A stretch of DNA of 64,000 bases from Flectonema sp. DT1601 (Eukaryota; Euglenozoa; Diplonemea; Diplonemida; Diplonemidae): contig OZ025794.1 in the NCBI GenBank assembly GCA_964019425.1, positions 1,364,001 through 1,428,000 on the forward strand, in the 5' to 3' direction. The notes under the pieces are model-generated. The model ran no database searches, was not told where the DNA came from, and saw nothing but the letters and a program-made list of their open reading frames with translations. The position numbers and the translations under genes were made by a program. Positions 54,299-63,200 of the stretch are shown in pieces (position 1 is the stretch's first letter; every line of letters starts with the position of its first letter).

Positions 54299-55696
54299 AT
54301 GTCAACGCGGAAAAGACGGAAAGACGAGGCAAAATACCCCACTGAAGACGGCACCTTATATACTTGTTCCCTGGAAGGGGACGAGGCAGTGGTTGAGCTA
54401 TTGAGTTCGAGAAAGACGAGCTTAGCTAATAGCCACGAGTACTTCGTTAGGGTAGTCGGTAAGGATAGACGACTAGACGGATGGGTGGCACAGGAGAATA
54501 TCAGTATCGAAGGTGTGGAGGAAGCTCCAAAGACTTACAAAAGAAAAGTATCAAAAACCGACCCGTTATACGTCTTTAGCCATTATGATGGCGTCGCAAC
54601 TGACGAAGCCGCAGCCCTGCACACATCAAAATTAAAAGAAGTAAAATGGATAGAAAGAGTCGTTTACGGATCACACGTCATTGATGCTTGGTATCCATCA
54701 TCATTTCCAAAGAAACATTTAAAGGAAGAAGTAATGCAGAATAGTGGAACATTATTTATTGACGAGCTTACATTAAAATATACCGGTAACGCCTTGAGAA
54801 TGGTTGAACTGAACCAAAGTCACGGTGAAGGTGTTTTTTGTGTCAGATCACCCCCAGGAATATGTCTCTATGACCACGACAACTGGGCATTGTGGGAAGT
54901 AGATGGTGGAGAAGGTCCAGAATACAATAATGATGTCGCAGAAAACGCTGTAAACACAAACGTTACAATGCACAGAGCTCTTGAAGCTGCTTCTAGAGAA
55001 CTCTATTGTCAGAATCTCAGTTTTTTATCAAAACTATTCCTCGATCATAAACAAGAATGCTACACCACTTCAAATTTTATATTTTTCGTATTAACCGAGA
55101 AAGTCCCCAGAGAAGACAGTGCTATAACTGGCAAAAGCCACGATTCTCGCACCGGCAGACCAGCAATAGGAGGACATGACTACATGTTTAGGGGATACTT
55201 CTCTAGAGAAAAGGCACAGCGTGATAACAATTTATCATGCATCATGGTGTTACCACCTTGGCAACGTTCTGGAATAGGTAGAATGTTAATACACTTTAGT
55301 TATTTATTATCAGGGAGAGAACCTCGTTTTAAAAAAACAATTGGAGCGGGTTCTCCAGAAAGACCATTGTCAGACTTAGGTAAGAAAGTATACCTACAGT
55401 ATTGGCAGCATCAAGTGTTGTGTTTCTTATCAGAATGGAAAGCTGTTGGAGCTCCTGGAACAGTAGCAGACTTAGTGTGCCACACTCATATTGAAAGGAG
55501 GGATGCTCTCAAAGCATTACACTCTCTTGGTTATCTTATAGAACCAGATACTAATCCTGAGATTGATTGGGATAGAGTAGACTTAGAAATCGTATCTCAG
55601 ACTAAAGCTGTTGGACCTCAAATCGACGAATCAAAACTCCGACACGTCGGTCTCGCCTTTGGAGCTGGTGACGATGATGACGCGTATGAAGTATGA
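54299..55696 (+). CDS. MYST-family histone acetyltransferase with degenerate zinc finger
   Basis: Lysine acetyltransferase of the Esa1/Tip60/MOF type, 465 residues. N-terminal tudor/chromo-barrel (HEYFVRVVGKDRRLDGWVAQENI). The MYST domain spans about 105-445: VIDAWYPSSFP, LYCQNLSFLSKLFLDHK with the autoacetylated Lys, FFVLTE, FRGYFSREK, the catalytic-site Cys in LSCIMVLPPWQRSGIGRMLIHFSYLLS (acetyl-CoA loop QRSGIG) and the catalytic Glu in SPERPLSDLGKK. The C2HC zinc finger expected before the PPG motif is not conserved: the two Cys of the CEFC signature are Asp and Thr (FIDELTLKY). Two inserts lengthen the domain (about residues 219-232 and 275-297). Catalysis looks intact. A GACAG acceptor lies 21 nt before the ATG. 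Confidence 0.92.
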   Translation: MSTRKRRKDEAKYPTEDGTLYTCSLEGDEAVVELLSSRKTSLANSHEYFVRVVGKDRRLDGWVAQENISIEGVEEAPKTYKRKVSKTDPLYVFSHYDGVATDEAAALHTSKLKEVKWIERVVYGSHVIDAWYPSSFPKKHLKEEVMQNSGTLFIDELTLKYTGNALRMVELNQSHGEGVFCVRSPPGICLYDHDNWALWEVDGGEGPEYNNDVAENAVNTNVTMHRALEAASRELYCQNLSFLSKLFLDHKQECYTTSNFIFFVLTEKVPREDSAITGKSHDSRTGRPAIGGHDYMFRGYFSREKAQRDNNLSCIMVLPPWQRSGIGRMLIHFSYLLSGREPRFKKTIGAGSPERPLSDLGKKVYLQYWQHQVLCFLSEWKAVGAPGTVADLVCHTHIERRDALKALHSLGYLIEPDTNPEIDWDRVDLEIVSQTKAVGPQIDESKLRHVGLAFGAGDDDDAYEV

Positions 55697-56290
55697 CAGC
55701 ATCTCTACTTCTGTCGTGTCTACCTGTTCTACAGATATTCTTGTCTGTAACAATCACTACTTTTTGTTACTTTTTCTGAACAATAAAATCAAACGGAGTA
55801 GTTTGGAGCTATTTATCTGTTGATTTCCTTCTCCTTCAGTCGTGGAGATAATTGCTTTAATGAAATGAGAATACTCACTTTTGGTTGAAAGAACATTTGG
55901 AAGAGAGTCACTCAGATTCCGATAAATAGCAACTTGTAGAGGCGGGGGGGGGAGGTATTTCAGAAAAAGAAAAAAAATATATATAAAAAAAAAAATAATA
56001 AAAACTCTCTACGTGTTTTAACCGCAAAACTTATTGCAAACTAAATAAAAGTTTTTATATTTCCTTTCTGAAGTACTAAAGCTAAAGAGGTAACTTCATT
56101 TCAATTGCAGTGTTGTCAGAACTGTTTACTAATCGACTACGGCGATCAATTTATTATCAATCGAAGAGACTTATCCTTATCAACTACTTTACTCTAACAG
56201 CTGACTAGTGATGGTATTGAAGAACACTTTATGAACATAAATGTTACCTTTTAAAACAACATACTCCCCCACTAACAGGTGAATGATAAC
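55697..56290. other. spacer before paralogue B
   Basis: No gene seen. A run of nine G near 55945, A runs at 55970-56000, and an ACTAACAG acceptor ending at 56278, 12 nt before the next ATG. Confidence 0.55.
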
Positions 56291-57997
56291 ATGCAGCTCT
56301 CAGTAACCTGCCTTGACTCAGAGTACTCTGATGTTTTATTTAATGCTGAAGTGAATTCATTAGTAAAAGATCTGATTCAAGCTGCAGCAGACGAATGGAG
56401 TGCTGACGCGATGTTTATCGAATTGTCATTAGAAGGAGAGGTACTTCCTGAGTCATCCTCATTGGCTTCTCATTGCATTGAACCTGAATCTGAATTATGC
56501 GCATCACTAATAACAGTTTTTGGTAAAGATTGGTTCATAGATTGTGACAAGAGAAAGAAGTTATTTCAATTTTGTAAGAAAAGTCAAAATCAACTTCGCG
56601 TTGACACTCCGACGTTCTCAGAACACGGACGAGTTGTATTTAATGACGAGTGGATGTCTGATGATGTTCGAAGTATTTCATTCTTCAACTCTGAGGCCTC
56701 AGTAACTTCAATCTCTGAATACTTCTTATCAGGACTATCCATGTCGGAGGTTAACGTACCCGGTTTTCAATCTATTTTATGTATTAGTGATTCTTTTCTA
56801 AGTGGGTGTAAGTCACTCACGGCTGTTGATTTATGTGGTCTTAAGAATGCCACTGTAATAAGTACCTATTTCTTGTATGGTTGTAAATCTCTCACAACTT
56901 TAGACTTATCATCCCTCAGTAGCGTCTTGTCAATAGGACATGATTTCCTTTGTAATTGTACTTCATTAACGAAATTAAATTTATCGGGTCTTCGGAATGT
57001 GGAGACAGTTGAGAAATCATTCATTTATAATTGCAATGCTTTGTCTACTGTTGACCTCTCTGGGATGGAAAACCTTTCACAAATCGGAGGTAATTTCTTA
57101 TATAATTGTCTTTCTATTTCTGAACTGAACTTATCGAGTTTGAGTCGAATTGCTTCCATCGAAACTTCATTTTTATACAATTGTAAAACTCTTATTAATA
57201 TAGATCTGTCTGTGTTGAGTAATGTTACAGCTGTTGGGAATTCATTTCTAAGTGGCTGCACGTCATTAGAAGAAATCGATCTTTCGAGTTTCAGTTCCAT
57301 GAAGTTAATAGGAAACTGTTTTCTTTATTGTTGTAGTAGTGTTCGATTATTGGATTTATCACATTTAAATAATGTTACTGTGGTCAAGAATTCTTTTCTT
57401 TCATATTGTGAATCTTTAGAAGAATTGTGCCTGTCAGGGTTGCTCAACGTTACTTCAATTGGTAGTAATATGTTGTTCAACTGCGTTTCATTAACATCTT
57501 TGGATCTTTCTTGTTTTAGTAACGTGATGTTTGTCGGGAATTTTTTTCTTAATAATTGTAAAAGTCTCTTATTTTTAGACTTGTCTGGTCTACGTAGAGT
57601 TTCTCACGTTGGGGATTATTTCCTCTACAACTGCTCTTCTATTTCATCATTAAACCTTTCTGGACTACGCAACGTTGAGTACGTCGGGGACTATTTTCTC
57701 GGGAATTGCGTTTCTCTCACTTCATTGGATTTGTCTGCGTTGGGAAAGGTTACAACAATTGGAAGTGATTTTTTGTATAACTGCACATCAATAAAGTCTT
57801 TAGACTTGTCCAGTTTGAAAAGTGTAGCACGTCTCGGGAAGTCATTACTGCGAGACTGTAGATCAATTAAGAAGCTAAACCTAACAGGACTGACTGAACT
57901 CAAACATGTTGGGGATTGTTTTCTTTATGGATGTGATTCACTTACTGCCAGCATTGATAAAATTAAATTCTTAAAATCAGTTTCTAAAAATGAATGA
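56291..57997 (+). CDS. ubiquitin-like domain plus BspA-type LRR protein, paralogue B
   Basis: Function unknown; 568 residues. The first about 80 residues (MQLSVTCLDSEYSDVLF..LVKDLIQAAADEWS) resemble a ubiquitin fold. The linker (VFGKDWF, LRVDTPTF) is followed by about eighteen BspA/LRR_5-type repeats of about 23 residues from residue 130 to the end. The unit is L-x-x-L-[DN]-L-S-x-L-x-x-V-x-x-[IV]-G-x-x-F-L-x-N-C, with the Asn-Cys ladder (FLYNCTSL, FIYNCNAL, FLSGCTSL) nearly invariant. It is the long paralogue of the gene at 24405, which has about seven repeats. Start chosen at the shared MQLSV Met; the in-frame codon at 56279 is GTG. No signal peptide or membrane segment, so cytosolic or nuclear, unlike bacterial BspA adhesins. 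Confidence 0.82.
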   Translation: MQLSVTCLDSEYSDVLFNAEVNSLVKDLIQAAADEWSADAMFIELSLEGEVLPESSSLASHCIEPESELCASLITVFGKDWFIDCDKRKKLFQFCKKSQNQLRVDTPTFSEHGRVVFNDEWMSDDVRSISFFNSEASVTSISEYFLSGLSMSEVNVPGFQSILCISDSFLSGCKSLTAVDLCGLKNATVISTYFLYGCKSLTTLDLSSLSSVLSIGHDFLCNCTSLTKLNLSGLRNVETVEKSFIYNCNALSTVDLSGMENLSQIGGNFLYNCLSISELNLSSLSRIASIETSFLYNCKTLINIDLSVLSNVTAVGNSFLSGCTSLEEIDLSSFSSMKLIGNCFLYCCSSVRLLDLSHLNNVTVVKNSFLSYCESLEELCLSGLLNVTSIGSNMLFNCVSLTSLDLSCFSNVMFVGNFFLNNCKSLLFLDLSGLRRVSHVGDYFLYNCSSISSLNLSGLRNVEYVGDYFLGNCVSLTSLDLSALGKVTTIGSDFLYNCTSIKSLDLSSLKSVARLGKSLLRDCRSIKKLNLTGLTELKHVGDCFLYGCDSLTASIDKIKFLKSVSKNE

Positions 57998-58031
57998 TTT
58001 CATCACAATGAAAATGAGTTTCTGTTTTCTG

Positions 58032-58062
<31 letters not shown>

Positions 58063-58410
58063 ACAAGGCTCGGATAAGAACCTATATTTATATAAATCCC
58101 CTTTTTAGCATTGTGATGGTTGCAGCCAACCATCGTGTGTTTAAAAAAAACCTTAGAAAAGCGAGTTACATTTTCTTGCTATTCCTGCGTCGCTTCTTGC
58201 GTCAAGTAGAGCTCATTTCATTATTAAATTTGCCACTCACTTCATGAGGTCCTTTGGAAGACCCCTTGTTGAATGCTGTTGAATATATTCTCGTTTATAA
58301 TGTTTTTAGAGGTCTCACGAGAGCCTTTCTTATGAGCAAATATTACTTTTTAAAAAAAATATCTGTCACAGAACTAAAAGGCATACTCAAAAAAAAAAAT
58401 AAAATAAAAA
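57998..58410. other. spacer before the P4H gene
   Basis: No gene seen. A T run of about 30 bases at 58031-58059 and A runs nearer the next gene. The TCTGTCACAG acceptor ends at 58371, 39 nt before the ATG. Confidence 0.55.
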
Positions 58411-59736
58411 ATGGGTGTAAAGGGAGTGCCGTACAAGCTTCTCTTATTTCCAATTGTAGCTCTGTTGTTAATTATGACTTTCTTTATGGGAGGAAGCAGC
58501 CACCAGGAGTTTGAATCAGTCAGAACGAAGCACAACAAAGATCTAAACACCTTGAAAGCAATGAAAGAACAAATAATTAAAAAAGAAACAGAATCAGGTC
58601 CTCCATTATGTTACTACCTTTCTGGATCTGGTGTTGGTGACTCTACTACACAGGGTTGGTATGCTATGCAGCCAAAAAAGATGAATGGAAAGAATATTTA
58701 TCTTAGATCTGGAGGTGCTTGGACAGTGGGAGAACGTTACCTTTACTACAGAGAGGACGGCAGGTGGGCTGTGGCAGAAAGTATTCAGGTGACAGCCTAC
58801 TATTACACTTCGGAACCTGTTGAATACCCTGACACTGAAGGCCATCGCTCGGGAGCAACGTGGGCTGCAAGAGAAGCCGACGGAACTTACGTCCCTCTCC
58901 AACACTATCGAGTTATTGAAAAGAGTCGTACCTTCTGCACACCAGTCCCAGAATTAGATAATGTCATCCCAGAAGGTACTGATGTCCATCCTGTTAAGGG
59001 TGTTGACTACGAAGCTGATTTCGACATCTTCAATCCCAAACCCAGTCCTGAAATAAAAATTCCAGACAAACCTCAATTCCGATTCGTCGAAGAAGCCAGC
59101 CCCGCCCTAAAGATTCCTTATAAAATAATTAGTTACATGCCAAGAATATATTACTTTGAGAAATTATTGACAGACGCTGAATGTGATGCGATTGTTGAAC
59201 ACGCTCACAATCAAATAACCAGATCTGGTGTTGTTCCACACAAAGGAAGTAAAGACGGAACAATTAGTGATGTCAGAACATCAAGTCACGCATGGTTAAA
59301 TGAAGAAGTACCTGAAGTACTATCAATAATGGATAGGATCTTATCAATTACTGGATTCAAGAGAGGTGATCAAGAAGCGCTTCAAGTTCTCAGATATGAA
59401 CATAATCAGAAATACGACGCTCATCATGATTACTTCGATCCAAGTTTCTATGGAAAACAGAGTACCAACAGAGCTATGACTGCATTCCTTTATCTGGATA
59501 CTGTTGAAGAAGGTGGAGAAACTTGGTTCCCTCGTGCCAATGGAGGTCCATATCCCAGCAACTATCACGCTTGTGATGCTGGTCTTCGCTTGAAACCTGT
59601 TAAAGGATCTGCTGTTTTCTTTTATGACATGAGACCCGACCTCTCTCTTGATGAGTTCTCTCTTCACGGGGGTTGTCCTGTTAAGAAGGGAACCAAATGG
59701 GGAGGAACTTTATGGCTTCACACGAAAGTGAATTAG
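58411..59736 (+). CDS. membrane-anchored prolyl 4-hydroxylase with an extra N-terminal module
   Basis: 2-oxoglutarate/Fe(II) prolyl 4-hydroxylase of the plant/algal/animal alpha-subunit type, 441 residues. A type II signal anchor is at residues 9-28 (KLLLFPIVALLLIMTFFMGG), placing the enzyme in the ER or Golgi lumen. The catalytic domain fills about 245-440: iron ligands His and Asp in YDAHHDYFD, the third His and 2-oxoglutarate Lys in SLHGGCPVKKGTKWGGTLWLH, plus ALQVLRYE and TAFLYLDTVEEGGETWFP. All catalytic residues are present. Between anchor and catalytic domain (about 65-180) lies a module with a G-W-Y..NGKNIYLRSGG..YLYYREDGRWAV pattern, seen to my knowledge as a small standalone repeat in protist proteins; its function is unknown. 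Likely acts on hydroxyproline-rich secreted glycoproteins (inference). Confidence 0.9.
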   Translation: MGVKGVPYKLLLFPIVALLLIMTFFMGGSSHQEFESVRTKHNKDLNTLKAMKEQIIKKETESGPPLCYYLSGSGVGDSTTQGWYAMQPKKMNGKNIYLRSGGAWTVGERYLYYREDGRWAVAESIQVTAYYYTSEPVEYPDTEGHRSGATWAAREADGTYVPLQHYRVIEKSRTFCTPVPELDNVIPEGTDVHPVKGVDYEADFDIFNPKPSPEIKIPDKPQFRFVEEASPALKIPYKIISYMPRIYYFEKLLTDAECDAIVEHAHNQITRSGVVPHKGSKDGTISDVRTSSHAWLNEEVPEVLSIMDRILSITGFKRGDQEALQVLRYEHNQKYDAHHDYFDPSFYGKQSTNRAMTAFLYLDTVEEGGETWFPRANGGPYPSNYHACDAGLRLKPVKGSAVFFYDMRPDLSLDEFSLHGGCPVKKGTKWGGTLWLHTKVN

Positions 59737-60248
59737 TTACTTCTGATAACAGGTTTTGTTCTGGTCGTCCTGTCTTTCTAAAACAAGCTGTTCATCATCG
59801 TTGAAAGTATGTTTCCGATGTAAAAATTATATTATTTAAAGGGGTTTGGTTTTCGTGTATAAGCACACTGACACTTTGTGATTCTGTTTTCCTCTTTTCT
59901 TTTTGGCAACGTTGAAAAATCTTTGTCGGATAAGCGAAGGAGTGCACAGAAGATCTTCTCCCGCCTGCTCCTTGGAAGATTTTATTGAAAAAATGTTCAA
60001 TTAAAAAAAGAAATTTGAACTTCGATTTGTTTACTTAGATTGCAGTCATTTCCAAACTTTCATTGGTTTGGGTGAACTGAGTGAACGTTCAGCCAGAGAA
60101 TCTATTTATTCATTATGATTGTCACCTTTCACTTACAGAATAATGTGAGAAGGGACTAGTCGGATTCGTAATTCTTTAAAGTCTGTTGTGATTGTTAAAT
60201 GTTGTAATCATTATTATTATTATGAAAGGTTACACATCTCTCACTAAA
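59737..60248. other. spacer before the lipoxygenase fusion
   Basis: No gene seen. A CCTTTCACTTACAG acceptor ends at 60138. Two in-frame start-like codons (TTG 60192, ATG 60222) precede the chosen Met at 60249. Confidence 0.5.
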
Positions 60249-63200
60249 ATGGGTAGCAGTGAGAGTAAAGAAGATCCCATCGTAGCACCTCCACCAGGTA
60301 GGAGGATGTCAGTTAGAAAGCCGAGTGTCATCGGAAGTGTTGGTGTTGGTAAGGAACTGTCTGCTGACGGATCAGACTGTCGACAATTTGAAGGAGTTCC
60401 TGACCCTCCCAGGGCGGGTGATGGAAGTACCTGGCCAGGTGCTTTTGGTAGATCTCCACTTCGAGGAGATTTCTCACCGTACCCTGAGAGTGGTCCAGGG
60501 AGGAGTCATACTCGTGGGGTGTACGGGGAGGGGTACTTTCAAACTCTCCCTCGACTTGCAGATGAGATCCCCGAAAACCTTTTCTTCCAACCAGGAAAAG
60601 CTTACAGTATCACAGTACGACACAGTGATATGTCAAATAGGGATAATGCAGGAATGGATATCAGAGGAATGGCAATTAAGTTCGCTCAAAAAGATGACGT
60701 AGCCTCTCCTCTTGATCTGCTGCTCACAACAGGAGAAGCATCCCCGTGGTGGTCAGCAACGTCACTTTCAGAGTTTGAGAATGCTCATGTTGGAGGAGTT
60801 GATGCTTTAAAGGATTGGTTTTCAAATAAACCAGCGTCTTACTCGGCTTATATTAATTCACTTAAGAGATGTCCAAAATCATACGCCTCGCTCTACTACT
60901 ACTCCCACAGCAGTTATGAACTCGCATCAGAGAGTGGTATAATTTACAATGTGACATTCCGTGTTAGACCCGCAGGTGAATTCCTTGCTACTCACAGTTC
61001 TACTGATCCACCTGATGAAGCTTTACCTCGAGCTGATCAACAGAATCCTTGGTATGCGGGTAGGTTAAAAAGTCTTGGTCTTGAAGCTGACTATCTAATA
61101 ACTGACTACAAGGAAAGGCTTCGACTTAGACCTGTCATATATTGGCTTCAAGCAAGTATCGTATCTCCTGAAAATGAAGAAGACGCTGACTATTTGAATC
61201 CTTCTTTATCTGGAAATCGGAGGAAGGCAAAATGGATTAGTTTAGGTGAGATTATAATAACGGAATGGTTGCCGAATCAAAAATGTGAAAATGTTTTTTT
61301 TGAAAGTCGGAATTGTGGAGATGTGATCAGAAGACCACCAACCAGTTCACCGAATGATTTTAATTCTGTTTTAGCAGCGAGAGAGTTAACACATTCGAGT
61401 GGTATTCCAACTCGTAATAACAATCCGACTGAAAATGTTTTTGAATCCGATTTGCTAATGAGACACGAAGGTCTTCATGGAGGTCTCTCTCAGTATGTCA
61501 TCCGCATAGCTGTTGGAAATTGCAAATCTTCAAGAGAAATGAATAACAACGTTGCCGTGTATGTCACGCTAATCGGACAACGTGATGGTATTGCTGCCCA
61601 CACAGAACCTCTCAGACTCACTCACTGGGCTGACAATACGTTTAGTTCTCTTTCAATGGATGAATGGGTAGTCTACTCCCCCATACAACTTGATGAGATT
61701 AGTTTAATCTCTTTATCACTAAAGGAAGTATCATGTGTTGAATACAGCAGATGGTTAATTAAAAGAGTTGAAGTACTAAATAGACATGCTTCTGAGACAC
61801 CTTGGAAACCTGGTCACATAATAAAGTTAAGAACAAGCAGTCAAATCGCCAAAGAATTGGAACGATTTGACTTTAGTTGTAATGGAGAATCGAATGCTGA
61901 TGATCATGGAGAGAAGGAAGGAAGGATTCTATCGGTGATTGATACTCAAGATGGTGTTCCTCAATTTCAAATTGATGTTCCAAACAGTGGAATAGGATGG
62001 TATCCTTGTACATGTATTGCTTCAATAGTAATCCCGAGAGGATTAGCTCATCATGAGGACCCATTTTGTAGTCAATCTGAGTCAGCGGAATCCACGCCAT
62101 CAAAACCTAACTCTCCCTACAACTCAATCGGACTCGACTTCGAACTTGGTCGTCTTGTCAGCGTCGTTGAAGGTTCCTGTGGTGATCTTGCCGGGTTAGA
62201 GTACTTCATAGGCCACAGACTAACTCATATTAATCATGATGAAGTTTCTGAACAGAATCTCAACACTTTATTTGATACGACTTCAGACCCAACAGCTCTT
62301 TACTTAACATTTGAACCTGAGGAAGGTCCGGTTATATTTCCTGCCTACTGCTATTTAGAAAAAGGTGACGTCCTCTTGTTTGAAGGAACTCACATGCTTC
62401 TCCACAAGGAACACGACTCTCAATCATGTTTAGTTAGAAGGAGACAGCTTCATGATAAAAAGATTACTTACACAAAAGGTTGTTGTGATCACACTGATTT
62501 CTTGCCAAAGTTAGAACGCAGTAATTTTGGCTCAGGTGGATTAGATTTGAGAAAATTATTTGAAAGGAAATCAAAAGAACTGCTACTGCGAGACCTTCTT
62601 GATGGAGGAAGTAAAATAGGAAAACAACCATTCGAGATATTGACCGGATATAATGATTTGTATTTTACGATGCAGTCATTTGACCAAACACCTCTACCGA
62701 TGAGACAAGAGGTTTGGATGAACGATCTCGAATACGGTCGACAATTCGTTGATGGTGCTCTTTGTTTAACAATAGAAAGATATAATCATAACGCCGTCAC
62801 TTCATCTTCTTCTTTTTGTGTGAAAGATTATCACCTTCAGGATGCTCTCTGTACTTCAAAAACAATCTCCGAATTGGAATCTGCTGGAGTTTTATTCATC
62901 GCTGATTTCAGTATTGTCAGAGACCTTCCTTGTAGAAGTGGTATGTGATGTTTATTTATTTTTAATCATGCTCATTGCTGAATTTATTTTTTTCAAAAGA
63001 TTTTAAAATAAAACTCAAACACAGGATGCTACCTTGCCGCACCTGTTATTCTGTTTTATTACAGTAAGGAAGTACAGAGCTTACTACCTGTTGTAATTCA
63101 GTTGAATCCGGGTGATGCATTCTTATGGACCCCTCGTTCATGTACAACAGCGGAATGGACGATAGCAAAGACTTTGGTAATGTGTGCAGGTGCTCATGTT

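Noticed and set aside
60192-60248. Upstream extension of the lipoxygenase fusion (TTG or ATG at 60222)
   Set aside because: TTG is not a credible start, and the Ile-rich extension is encoded by an ATT repeat; MGSSESK at 60249 has a better context and a myristoylation motif.
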